Shown here: positions 31,213 to 42,740 of the stretch, piece by piece
Numbering within the stretch: position 1 is the stretch's first letter
Layout: each line of letters begins with the position of its first letter
NCBI GenBank assembly: GCA_026936325.1
Contig: JAPTHN010000115.1
Location: 806,001 to 870,000 of the forward strand
Direction of reading: 5' to 3'
Source: Platynereis dumerilii
Taxonomy: Eukaryota; Annelida; Polychaeta; Phyllodocida; Nereididae
Length of the DNA: 64,000 bases
The notes under the pieces: model-generated
Seen by the model: the letters and a program-made list of their open reading frames with translations, nothing else
The model's database searches: none
Told to the model about the DNA's origin: nothing
Translations under genes and position numbers: made by a program

Positions 31213-31683
31213 CAGTTTAAAAGTCAATTGAGATTGCATGAAACTATGGGAAACCGCGAAAATAATACATTTTCTTCAACAGTTCTAACAAATGGACCCT
31301 GACTATCTTAAAATTCCTCAGTTCAATCCAGAAATCAATTGATAATGTTTTTTAGATCTGTAGAAGGAACACTGAGCACTGTTTTCATACTTTCAAACTA
31401 TAGGCACTTCACAGAAGGCAGGAAAATGAGAAAATTAGCTGTCATTTTGGAAAATGGCTGCCATGGGTCAACCAGGTCAAATCTGAAGTGGCTCCCTATC
31501 TAAATATTTTCTTTAAGACATTTTTCAACTGTGTGCCAAGTTTCATGCTTCTATGTATAAATGCACTATTACTTCCCTATTCATATGACAAATCTGCCCC
31601 GCTACTGGCCCAGTAAAACAATAAAAACAGGTTAAAACAAATTTTAAAAAGAATCACATTTGATAACAACAAAAAAGATCAAA

Positions 31684-34385
31684 TTTACTTATAAAGGGTC
31701 CTTGCCTGTGATTTGAACGTTTCAATTGCCAAACAATTTTTAGTATGATTAGGCATAGCATTTCATGTTATAGCACCTCTGTACCAAAACAACTTTTTCA
31801 TAACATCAGTTCGACAAAAGGGAACTTCCACATTCATTGTATTACAACTACGAGTATTTAAATCGTTTGTCTCACAGGCCATAACAATTGAATTTACCAA
31901 ATAATCAGGGGCATTTCCATGAATACATTTATACATTTGTATAGAAGTAAAATAATTTATACGTTCAGATATTGTTTGCCATTTAAGCTTTTTAACAAGA
32001 TTAACACCTCTTACATTAATAAATTCAAAATTTGAACAGACAATTCTTGCAGCCCTATTTTGTAATCTCTGAATCAGATTGATGTTAACATTAGTACAAC
32101 CCCAAACGGTACATGCATAGTCAAAAATTGGTTGAATGTAAGTCTTATAAGTTAAAATAAGTACTGACTTAGGGACAATATGTCTTAATCTTGAAAACCA
32201 TGCTAATTTAGCTGACAGGTTTTTTGTTGTTCATTAATATGAGTGTCAAATTTTACTTGTTCGTCAATATAAACTCCTAAATATTTTGTATGTTGTACAA
32301 TTTCAAGTTGTGAATCATATAAAGATACAGAAAAGTCATTTTGTAAAGTTTGATCACCCGATCTAGCAATTAACATAGCAAATGATTTATCAATATTCAA
32401 TACCAGTTTATTGGCATTGTACCATTCGCTAACATTAACTAGAATTTCATTCATAGTATTATTTACATTATTGATATCATCATCACTTTCATAAATCATT
32501 GTATCATCAGCATACATCAGTGTTGGAGTTCTCAAGGCCGGCCTCGAGGAGCCGGCCTCGAGGCCACATTTTGATGGCCTCGGCCTCGGTCTCGGATGAC
32601 CAATCCTTGGCCTTGGACTCGGTCTCGGACCTTCTGGCCTCGGATATTTGTCTGAGGCATGTCCGAGGCCAGCTAATTAAATAAAGAATAATTTGCTAGA
32701 ACAGTCAAACAAAATTTTTCTCTCAGTTAGATATAATTATCAGTCAGTTTACCCTATCTATAGGACCTATTATCCTATTAGAATCTGATAGAATCATTTT
32801 CTGCTTTAAAGACTAAATATCTTTTCTTGGCTGAGTGGCATGTTATAAGGCGTCCCCATTTTCTGTGATACATAATGATTAATGAAGTTATGTATCTTTA
32901 AAAGTATCCAATATTTTTTATTTGATTTACTAATTGAGGTGCTTTAACATTGAACATTGTTGCATGTAAATTTCTAGCATCATGATGGAAGTTTCAAAGT
33001 TTTTGTTTACATTTTATGCAAAATGTCTTAGAACCTGATCATTAACTTCACACACCAGAGTGTCTGACAAATAAAACATAACTAGACAAAACGGAATGGG
33101 AGAAAATTTTTGACAAAATCTCCCAACATGCAACCATGCCTCAAAAAATATTCCAAAAACCTTAAATATACATGCAACACAAATATACCACTGCCTGATA
33201 AATTGGAACTGAACAGCTCAGAGTTTGTAATACTATCTATCTAGAAAGTGTAATTTTTAAAGCATTAATAAGAAAGTATGTAATGAAACAGACAAGCAGC
33301 CTCAAAATTTTAGAAAAAACTGCGTAATTTTTATTTCCAGACATACCGAAAAAGATTAATATAATTATTATTCTTTCCAACAGTCTTGAAATAAATTTCT
33401 GGCAGACGGACTATCTCAGTCCACAATGTTAGATTTAGAAGTAAATAACTGAGGTTGTTAGACACTCAAAACTAATTTTTAATCTGTGCGGTTTCCTTAA
33501 AAAATAAATTTTTCGCGACGAGACTAATTCCGCGCCCCCGTAATTAAAAAAGTAATGATTGCCCCCTTATTGTTTTCAATGCAGTCTTTTTATCGAGTCA
33601 GTGAGTGAAATCTTTAATTGAGCTGCTATAGCCTTATTGTATGCAATATGATGGCTAAATGTCAATGAAATACCATGCTAAAATAGTTTTGCAGTAAACT
33701 ATAATTCATGTTCAGCCGGCCTCGGTCTCGGTCTCGGTCTCGAAAGATGATGCCTCAGTCTCGGTCTCGGAGGGTCCATGCCTCAGTCTCGGTCTCGGAT
33801 GCTCATGCCTCGGTCTCGGTCTCGGATGTCCTGGCCTCGACTCCAACACTGGCATACATCGTACATCTTCCATTTCTTACATGCATAGGGAGGTCATTTA
33901 CAAAGACCATAAATAGCAACGCCACAAGAGTAGACCCTTGAGGCACGCCTATATTAACAACAACCGAATTAGACAATACATTTTTGAAGAATATATTCTG
34001 AGTTCTATTAAATAAATATGATTTTAACCACAGCTGTTCCATATCATGAACACCATATTTCTTCAACTTTTGTAACAATATATCATGATTTATGGAGTCA
34101 AAGCATTTAGATAGATGTCCAGGAAACAAACACCAGTTAACAGTTTATCATCAATATTCTGAAGCCATTCATACATAGTTGTGTGTAAACAGTTTGTAGT
34201 AGAGTGAAATTTACGATATGCATATTGATCAAGTGTTATAAATTGATGACTAATCATAAAAGACATAAATTGACATTGAACTATTTTTTCAATAAGCTTA
34301 GAAATATGGCTCAATACAGAAATTGGCCTGAAATTAACAGCATTGCTATTGATTGACTGACAGGAAATGAAACCCTGTTGTTGTG
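31684..34385 (-). mobile_element. LINE fragment with RT (unit B copy), split by a full hAT-like element
   Basis: Same fragment as at 620-2225: RT fingers (34314 downward), PQGSTLVALLF, the YADD box split by the insertion 32518-33851, then IVQHTKYLGVYIDEQ and the C-terminal block. It differs from unit A by a short insertion (about 4 bases, near 34112) that shifts the frame before CFDSINHD, and by substitutions. Pre-dates the duplication. Confidence 0.88.
32518..33851. mobile_element. hAT-like non-autonomous element, 1334 bp
   Basis: CAGTGTTGGAGT at 32518 and ACTCCAACACTG ending 33851, flanked by GCATACAT on both sides (32510-32517 and 33852-33859). Both ends carry subterminal GGCCTCGG/GGTCTCGG tandem units, as hAT ends often do for transposase binding. 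The interior (about 32680-33640) is AT-rich and has no transposase ORF. It occupies the same base position of the LINE as 1453-1693 in unit A, which lacks about 1.09 kb of this interior. Confidence 0.9.
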
Positions 34386-34470
34386 TATTTAAACAATTCG
34401 ACTAAGATACATTTAATTTGCCCAGGAGTGAATAAACAAATCATATTTTCAAAACAATTATAGTACTTAC

Positions 34471-34552
34471 CTGCAAGATTGAACATGGCCGGGAAAACTA
34501 TGAGTATAGAGAATTTTCGGTTTTCCTCATGTATCTTCCACTTATCAAGCAT
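34471..34552 (-). pseudogene. Orphan leader exon of a lost LRR-family gene (unit B copy)
   Basis: Same sequence as 2311-2392: ATG 34552, hydrophobic FSILIVFPAMFNLA, then donor GTAAGT at 34470. No LRR exon follows before the LINE. It keeps its donor and upstream promoter-like block in both units. Confidence 0.5.
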
Positions 34553-34799
34553 CCAGCTGACAGTGATGGCAACCTTGTACTGAGAAGTGCCTTTGGAAGT
34601 TCAGGATTGTACATTTAATTATCTGTATGCTTTGATATGTTTTTTATATGTTTTGAAACGTCCAGTCGGTTTATTACATTTTATTGAAATGCCAAGTGAA
34701 TCTAAATGTCATGGTTTCAACATATTTATACATGTTAAAAAATCTGCACTCAGATATGGCGCTTCTGAAGTAAACATCTATATTAGTTTACATACAAGT

Positions 34800-34933
34800 C
34801 AGTGGCGTCATTTTCAAAATAAAGTGGTGGGGCACTGACAACTTTTTAAAATCTTTTGCATGGTCAAAGCAGAGTTACGGAAACTCTGATTTTTTTCCCC
34901 CTTTTTTTGGCAAATAGGAACTGACGCCACTTG
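34800..34933. mobile_element. Short hAT-like MITE (unit B copy)
   Basis: Counterpart of 2644-2760, with about 17 extra bases (TTTTTAAAATCTTTTGCA region) near 34842-34860. TACAAGT flanks both ends. Confidence 0.6.
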
Positions 34934-34940
34934 TACAAGT

Positions 34941-35785
34941 ACGAGGGTCATTAAGAAAGTTTTGAGCCCAACACATGTCTGACTTTGGAAGGGTTGACTT
35001 ACACAGAGAGATTCATACTGATATACATGTGGTTGGAACATTAGGGGATAATAATCTTTTGCTCCAAGAAAACGTTGGCCAGCTAAATTTGAAAAGGGTA
35101 AGGAGAGCAATGAAGATGACCCACCACAAACAACATTGCCCGTCCGCATCAAGCCGTGCTGGATGATTTGACTGCTCAAGTCTGAAACTTGGCAGAAACC
35201 GTTGCTACTTCAAGTGAATTGCTAAGGATAAGTCCAACTCACTCCAGGAAAATGTCTCAGCTGATGGCACAATTCTCAAATAGACCTATTTCACTGAATG
35301 GCCTTAACATGGACCCCAAATAACTTTTTTGCAATTCTACAATTCGTAATTTGCTTTTCAAACACAGGAGATACATAGACTCTCAATCCAAAAACACAAC
35401 TTCCAAATTTAAAAATGAAATAATGAACAAGTTATAAAGCCTTGAAATTACATTAAAATGTAATAAAAATACTCCAGCTCGGAGACACCTTGGCTGAACC
35501 AATCAGAAGCAAGGGCGGGAAAGCTATTTGCCAATGGGATTTAAGTATTCACCATATTTCCCCGAGTATGGGAGAACCATCAGTGAAATTGGTCAATTTT
35601 GTCAATTTTCAGAGGTGTCAACTTTAAAATTTCTAACCTCTGCCACTGCAGCAAAACGAACAGCAACTGGAAAAAGATTAGGTTTTTAGTCATCAGAGGA
35701 GGTGCATGGTTCGAATGCTGGAACAACAGGGTTATTTGGGGGGGGGGGGATTCCGGTATTCGAATTTCTCTATATTATCTTCAAA
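34941..35785. other. Non-coding region upstream of the 35786 ORF
   Basis: Counterpart of 2768-3593, with an extra ~15 bases at about 35415 and a longer G run (G12) at about 35738. No gene recognised. Confidence 0.4.
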
Positions 35786-36100
35786 ATGTCAATTCAATCT
35801 CAGTGGTCTATTCGGGGTCTGGATCCATTAAGCTCCCCTGGATCCGCTAGTGACTTACAAATGAATAATATGATATGGATTACTTTCTTTGAGAAAAAAT
35901 GTCCTAGATTTTGGAGTTTGAATGAACCGCCATTGCAAGTGTATAATGTATATGACATTCAAACCGAGACTCGAACGGTTTTCCATCAGATAAAGTTGCC
36001 AGTAAGTCTCAACGAATTTGATCATCTAGGTGAATTTTGTATGAGCTGGTTTTTATTTGCATGTCTGAGCTATATTTCTTTAAATAAAATACAATTCTAA
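35786..36100 (+). CDS. Hypothetical ORF (unit B copy of the 3594 ORF)
   Basis: Encodes about 104 residues, MSIQSQWSIRGLDPLSSPGS onward, ending with the same hydrophobic SWFLFACLSYISL. Length differences from the unit A copy are in multiples of three. Unrecognised family; see 3594-3914. Confidence 0.35.
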   Translation: MSIQSQWSIRGLDPLSSPGSASDLQMNNMIWITFFEKKCPRFWSLNEPPLQVYNVYDIQTETRTVFHQIKLPVSLNEFDHLGEFCMSWFLFACLSYISLNKIQF

Positions 36101-36270
36101 ATGCTTGTGGTATGCCAAATGGCTTTTTTTCAGTGGAACAGAATCATTAGTATGTTCAAGTTGACCTTATCATGAAATGAATGTTTGGATTAAGTGCAAT
36201 CAATATATAGTGTCAAATAAACATGAAAAGATGCTGTTGCTGCATGGAAGTGGTTTTTATATTCTAAGTA

Positions 36271-37134
36271 TGTAGAACTCAAAGTTCCAAGGATGACAGA
36301 TGAGTGACGTTTTAGTTGCACATTTATTCAACACTGACTTAACAGCCAGTTAAATCTGGAAACAATTAAATAAATATAAATACTCATTCATACAATGGAC
36401 ATTCACACAACTTACATACAAGGAAGAGAGTAATATCTACTAATGTCTGATAATTGTTATCATAATGTCACATTCAACCATCGTATATATAAGAAATGTA
36501 ATCATCAATTGATCATAAGACATAATATTTGAATATATTTTAACAACCTTGTAACCTTGAAGGTCATGAAGGTCACAACAATAATGTGAGAAATGCAATT
36601 AAGCAATATAATCAATTAGGCAATATAACCATCACAAGTAAGCCATTGTTAATTATGAATAAGGTTAATAAAGTCTATTAATAAGTACAAGTATGAATTA
36701 ACATGAAACAAATATAAATTTAAACTTACAGCAAGTGCAACTGCTGGAGGTTGTCTTTTAGTATGTGTCTTCTTCAATGTCTAATAGTGCAATAATGAAT
36801 TTTAGAATGAACAGCTGACAAGAGAGGAAACACAATTTCACAACTTTCACAGCTTTTGACAGCTTAAACATAAAAGGGAGCTTGACTCAAACAATATTAA
36901 ACAATGTTAAACAAAGTTAAACTGTCACTATATTAGAATGAAACATCAGTTGTTATAACTGATTGACTTAAAGTAATGCAATGACAACACAACACAGTAA
37001 ACATGGACAATTGTGAAACACAGATCCATAAAGATCCAACAAGTAGTTAGGACTTAATGAATATGTTATGATCATGCTTATATATAAATAAATATTTTAA
37101 CTCACAGAACCTAATCTGCATGATGCAGATTATA
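36271..37134 (-). repeat. 3' LTR of the BEL/Pao copy
   Basis: 864 bp; starts TGTAGAACTC and ends GCAGATTATA on the plus strand. Lies on the purine-tract side, so it is the 3' LTR in element orientation. Homologous to 38158-39023 and to the solo LTR at 4085-4952. Confidence 0.85.
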
Positions 37135-38157
37135 CTCCCACCTTTTGAGACCTGTATAAAGGTATCAACACATTAAATTATTTAAAATGAAGCATCATAA
37201 TGAAATTGAAAATACAACCTTATTAAAGGTAATTCTAAATATTTGAAATACCACAATGTGAGTGACTTTATGTCAAAACACATCAAGAGATAATTTAGAG
37301 TCATATTAAAACTGAACAGGATTCATAAAAAAAATACGAAACATATCACTTCAATACAAAAAGAACATATCACTTCAATACAAAAAGAATTATGCAGGTT
37401 GCAACACTTCAGTGACGATCCCAAGGGGCCAGAGACAGCATGGAGATCCAGGTGGTGGATCCAAACTTTCCTTGAGCATCTTGTTGATGATCCAGGCAAT
37501 TCTCTCCAATCCACCCTCAGACCAAAACAGGAAATCTTCAGTGTAGATACTCAGGACTTGACGAAACAGCTCATAAGCACTTGCGGGATGAAAAGCAACC
37601 TGCAGTTCTAAATTCACTTTTAGCTGACTACATTTGTTAATGCATGGAACAACTGTACAAAAATCATAGGCTGACAAACTAGCATCACAAAACTGAGGAA
37701 ACTGCATTATTGCATCATCAACTTCTGGAGGCTTGATGTATCTGGAGATCCGAAATTCACTTAAGGACTTCAAAGCATGTATCCACTGCTCCCACCTTGT
37801 AACAAGCTCCTGGTGCCCAAAATTATCCCAATCCAGCTTCTGCATCACTGCTTCTTGGAATAGCTTGCCAGACACAACTACAGGATTGACAAAGCCTGGG
37901 GAGTTGACTTGTGCTGGAAGGTCCTTGGTTCCAGAGAATCCATCATCATTTGGAGCGTCACACTGCACTTTGTCGTCATTTCCAATAAACTGGGTGAGTA
38001 GGAAGCCGCCTTTCTGGAGTAAGGAGGTTGTTTCTTGGATCATCTGGTTGGCTTCTGATCTGCTTGGAGCCGCGTCATCATACCATGGAAAGTGGAGGAC
38101 ATCTCTCTGGTAGATAGGAATTTTCACTCGATGATACATGGCATCGATGCTATTTAC

Positions 38158-39023
38158 TGTAGAACTCAAAGTTCCAAGGATGACAGATGAGTGACGTTTT
38201 AGTTGCACATTTATTCAACACTGACTTTACAGCCAGGTAAATCTGGAAACAATTAAACACAAATATAAATACTCATTCACACAATCAACATTCACACAAC
38301 TTACATACAAAGAAGAGAGTAATGTCTACTAATGTCTAATAATTGTTATCATAATGTCACATACAACCATTGTATATATAAGAAATGTAATCATCAATTG
38401 ATCATAAGACATAATATTTGAATATATTTTAACAACCTTGTAACCTTGAAGGTCATGAAGGTCACAACAATAATATAAGAAATGCAATTAAGCAATATAA
38501 TCAATTAGGCAATATAACCATCACAAGTAAGCCATTGTTAATTATGAATAAGGTTAATAAAGTCTATTAATAAGTACAAGTATGAATTAACATGAAACAA
38601 ATATAAATTTAAACTTACAGCAAGTGCAACTGCTGGAGGTTGTCTTTTAGTATGTGTCTTCTTCAATGTCTAATAGTGCAATAATGAATTTTAGAATGAA
38701 CAGCTGACAGGAGAGGAAACACAATTTCACAGCTTTCACAGCTTTTGACAACTTAAACATAAAAGGGAGCTTGACTCAAACAATATCAAACAATGTTAAA
38801 CAAAGTTAAAATGTCACTATATAAGAATGAAACATCAGTTGTTATAACTGACTGACTTAAAGTAATGAAATGACAACACAACACAGTAAACATGGACAAT
38901 TGTGAAACACAGATCCATAAAGATCCAACAAGTAGTTAGGACTTAATGAATGTGTTATGATCATGCTTATATATAAATAAATATTTTAACTCACAGAACC
39001 TAATCTGCATGATGCAGATTATA
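38158..39023 (-). repeat. 5' LTR of the BEL/Pao copy
   Basis: 866 bp, same ends as the other LTR. The pol remnant follows it directly, so the normal leader and gag region are absent. AAGTA duplication at 39024-39028. Confidence 0.85.
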
Positions 39024-39238
39024 AAGTATGATGTAGTTTTATTTTGGGAAGATTACGGTTATATGTAGATAGACTCGGTAACCTCTAGAACAAGTTATGC
39101 CAAGGCATGAGGTCGAAACAGCCAAAACACCCGAATGCTGCCTCATTGCACAATATGCTTTTAAACCCTGAATGAGGCAAAGAAGAAAATAACATCAATT
39201 CCTTGTCAATGTTGTAGGCTTTATATTATGCTGCCATT

Positions 39239-39675
39239 AGGCCTCATGACAGGATACACCCCCCACCCCATGGGATAACACTAACATAAGAAAATGTTAT
39301 TAGGGGGTAACTAGGGGGAAAGATGGGGGAATTTGGGGAAAGTTGGAGGTTACATGGGGAAAGTGGGGGGAAGAGTGGGGCAAGAGGAGGTAAGTGGGGG
39401 TAAGCGGGGGCTAGTGAGAGGCAAGTGGGGGTAAGTGGGGGCAAGTGGGGGGTGAGCAGGGGCTAGCGGAAGGCAAGTGGGGGCAAGTGGGGGTAAGCAG
39501 GAGCCAGCGGGAGGCAAGTTGGGTTGAGACCGGGGTAAGTGGGGGCAATTGGGTGTAAGTGGGGGCAAGTGGGGGGAAAAGGGGGGAAGCAAGGAGCAAA
39601 AAGGGGGTAAAGTGGGGGTAGCGGATATTACGGGAATAAGAAAAGGGAGCGGGGGTGTATCCTGTCATGAGGCCT
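39239..39675. mobile_element. Inverted-repeat element filled with a G-rich minisatellite (unit B copy)
   Basis: Counterpart of 5168-5602 with the same AGGCCTCATGACAGGATACA ends and GCCATT flanks. The interior units differ slightly in number and sequence, as expected of a minisatellite. Confidence 0.75.
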
Positions 39676-40774
39676 GCCATTCAACCTCCAATGAAGCGAT
39701 GATGAATAATATGGCAATTCTTCGGAATACTCCTAAAGTTGTGCTTTCTTTTCTCAGCGGTCGGACCATTCTATTCATTGGCAATGTGATTTCTTGGCGC
39801 AATGGAATTATGTCACATAGAAATGCTGCTTTGTTGCAAAAGAAACGGGGAAATTTGGCTCAAAAGGAGAGTTACCTTTGTGATATTTGAATTGAGTGAT
39901 CATTTCAACCTACAGGAAGGAAAAAGGTTGTGCAGATAGTGTACTTCAGGGTGATTAACTTTAATTTGTCCTTAATTACTTATCTCTATATAAAACATTA
40001 CAGTCTGCAAAACTCAATCCTCCAAAAAAGTATTTCAAAACAGCTGGGAAAAAATGCATCGTTTTCATGGAAAGACGACAAAAAATGTTATTCGCTGTTG
40101 TGGTTGTTCGATTTTGTGAGAGGCTGAAGTTAGGTCAACTTGCCCTGCAGCAATCACATTTTCTACCCATATCACCTGTGCAATGTAGCAGTGCTTTTTG
40201 ATTTGTATTTAACACTTTTTGAATTATTGGAAAAACTTGAGAAAAATTTAACAGCTTCATATTTTTTGGTTTCCAACCAACAGCTCATAACCTGCACTTT
40301 GTACATGCATGAAGCTGTACCATATATGCACAAATTAGTCTAATAAGGCCTTTCCCTGGTTTTACAAACCTTGGCAAACAGATGGGCAGATGGCAGGGCA
40401 GCGGGCTAATACAGATATTTGTAAACACACCAATTTTATGGTTTAATTGTCTTCTTCAAAAGGTATTATTTGCTGAAGGTTTGCTGCTGTGCAGCCTATG
40501 TTCACAAGAGTTTATGAAGTTGATATTTTAAAAACATTACAAAGGTAGTAGCAGGCGTGTCACAAAGTCCAAGCAATAAAACATCTATGTACAACGTCAA
40601 AAAAAAAAGTTTATAACATATCTTGACATATAAGGCGAGTTGCATGTAGACTAGCTCATGAATAGATTTTTTTACTTAAAAAGAGCGAATGGGAGCAACA
40701 GAAATGGTATACGAGTGTCTCAGTGTAGAGTTTCAGAATTAGCACCTTTTAAACAATGAAACTGAGTAAAATGT
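39676..40774. other. Non-coding region ending at the empty MITE site
   Basis: Counterpart of 5603-6747. At 40775-40776 a single TA marks the unoccupied target of the MITE found at 6748-7566. No gene. Confidence 0.5.
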
Positions 40775-40779
40775 TAAAA

Positions 40780-41214
40780 TGTCACCAGAGTACATGTGTT
40801 CTTGATTTTAAACACACTGGCACTGGAAGATTTTTCCAACTTTTGGCTGTAAAAGCAATATGCACATCTCTTGTAATTATGAACAAATTTTCTTAGGTTC
40901 AGTTGCTCTGAGTTTTTGCATCGACTGATACTCAGCATTTATGTGTGGTACACATTGTTAATATGCACACAAGTACATTTTTTTCAAAGCTTTTTATTAC
41001 AATTTTGAAACCTAAAAGGTTAAGTGTATTCCATACATTTGGTATTTTTCCAAAATGTCTTATTGATTTGACATTTGCAAATAGGAATTTCCTTTCAACT
41101 CAGGCTCACTATCACTGTCAGATCACAGCTTGAAAGACAGATGAGCTGACCACTTTCAAGATATTGTTTCGTGCCTCCTGGCCCTTGGCTTCATTCACAT
41201 TGCAAATTTCACAG
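40780..41214 (+). promoter_or_regulatory. Putative G1' 5' flank and leader exon
   Basis: Counterpart of 7570-8006, ending TTTCACAG before GTAGGT at 41215. Almost unchanged although the gene it would serve is broken. Confidence 0.4.
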
Positions 41215-41255
41215 GTAGGTACGAAGATTGTTATAAATCCACACAATTTATCATA

Positions 41256-41680
41256 TCGTCAGCCTAAAGCAAAATTGGCCTAAGTCATTTTTGGCAACTT
41301 TTGGCAAACAGCCAAAAACTGACTTAGGCCAACTTTTTTTGAAACCAAAATGACTTAGGCCAAAATTCTTTTGTGGTGTAGCTGTGTTATTAAGCAATTC
41401 TCCATAAAAATTATGAATGAAATGTGAGGAAACAACTTTAATAAGATTAATACTCACAATTATGACCGAAAAATATTGGTGATATCCGCTAAAATTAGTG
41501 ATAACGAATTTGGCCTAAGTCAACAGGACAAAAATTGTGTTGGGGTCTTGAGGGGCTTATTATTAATTTAGGAGTCCAAATTTATTTTTCCAAATGTATT
41601 ATCATAAGGGCCTTCCTATGGTACCAAAAAGGAAAAATGGCCTAAGTCTGACTTAGGCCAATTTTACTTTAGGCTGACGA
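41256..41680. mobile_element. TA-flanked MITE with TCGTCAGCC ends (unit B copy)
   Basis: Same ends as 8048-8346 but with a longer middle (about 41357-41510) that unit A lacks. TA at both sides. Confidence 0.75.
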
Positions 41681-41682
41681 TA

Positions 41683-42728
41683 TTTGCTGTTGTGGTTGTT
41701 CGATTTTGTGGGGCTTCTTTATGACGTAAGGGAACAAAAAGGCAAAAGTCCATGATGTTTTGAACTATAGGATCAAACGATTCACCCTGATGAACATTCA
41801 GTTGTATTATAACACATATAGTATTCAAGATTTGTTTAACCTTTATAAGGAAAGTGAAAGTTTAAAGGGTACAGGTGTTAATTGATTGACAAGAATGAGA
41901 GTGCATGAATCAAAGGGCTTGGATAAAAGTTTGTTTCTTGGAATGCAATGCATCTGAAACGGCAGTAATTGCAAATTTTTATCTCAGCCGGAATCCTGTT
42001 TACGTTTGTCCTCAAAAATAATTCTGCATATGCATACCATGAAAACTAATCCATTTGTGTTTGTCCGAAAAACTAATCCTTTTCATGCTTGTCCAAAACA
42101 CCGATGTGACTAAACCCTTTGTTAGAGGTTATAATTGGTTTTACATATCTCAGCCGGAAGCATGTTTATTGTTTTGCGAAACCACCAATCTAACTAAACA
42201 TTTTGATATAATTTATAATTTAGAACCCATATCTCAGCTTGTACCTTGGTAATGTTTTACTTAAACATTATTTCATCGGCTTCCTTGCAAACGATGAACT
42301 AACTGGTAGTGACGCCACTGTCAATTGGTGTGACGTCACAACACTTTGTGGTTACTTCAATAAATTTCTGGACTTCAGAAGTTGTCAGACAAAAGTCATC
42401 TTACATCGCCGAAACGCCGCGAAAATGTGATAAACAGTTACGAACAGCTATCACGAGCATGTGAGTGAAATCTGGACTTTCTGGGACGTCTGGTTGCTTG
42501 AAAATGGCGAAAACGGGGGTTCGTTATTGACTTGAAGCTGGGTGTTAACACTAATCTAGCTGAACGTTTTACATTATATCATAATTTGACATTATGTTTC
42601 CTTGATGCATGTTTATGATTTACCTTAGTACTAATCTAGCTGAATACTTTGATAAGTGTTATAATCCAAAAACTAATCCTGTTTATATTTGTCTGTAAAA
42701 CTAATCTGATTTAACATTTATTTGATAG
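41683..42728 (+). other. Inferred first intron of G1'
   Basis: Close copy of 8349-9394, including the CRE motif TGACGTCA at 42331-42338 and acceptor TTTGATAG. No ORF of interest. Confidence 0.45.
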
Positions 42729-42740
42729 GTTCTAATCATC

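Larger units (their letters stand above)
199..31262. repeat. Tandem segmental duplication, unit A
   Basis: The sequence from TAATACATTTTCTTCAACAG at 199 recurs at 31263 and again at 61064. Nearly every landmark (LINE fragment, LTR site, G-rich element, LRR genes G1, G2 and G3, SINE, palindromic MITEs) recurs in the same order and orientation in unit B, differing by scattered substitutions and by discrete insertions and deletions. By eye the shared DNA is a few percent diverged. Unit A alone has the 8.9-kb stretch 11190-20163, with the terminal exons of G1 and G2, and the MITE at 6748-7566. Confidence 0.9.
36271..39023 (-). mobile_element. BEL/Pao LTR retrotransposon, broken two-LTR copy (fossil)
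   Basis: Two LTRs (36271-37134 and 38158-39023) flank about 1.0 kb of internal DNA, with the 5-bp duplication AAGTA outside (36266-36270 and 39024-39028). On the minus strand the internal part encodes a piece of BEL/Pao pol: LLQKGGFLLTQFI, the FVNPVVVSGKLFQEAVMQKL block followed by DW, WEQWIHALKSLSEFRISRYI, and FCDAS at the start of the RNase H part. A purine tract AAAAGGTGGGAG abuts the 3' LTR (37135-37146). The copy is broken: only a small part of pol remains, gag, protease, integrase and most of the RT are gone, lost in at least one large event. By eye the LTRs differ by a few percent, so the insertion is moderately old, older than the block duplication. Confidence 0.88.

Noticed and set aside
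37390-38208. A 272-residue minus-strand ORF that could be taken for a host gene
   Set aside because: It is a pol remnant of the BEL/Pao fossil, lying between its two LTRs and continuing into one of them.
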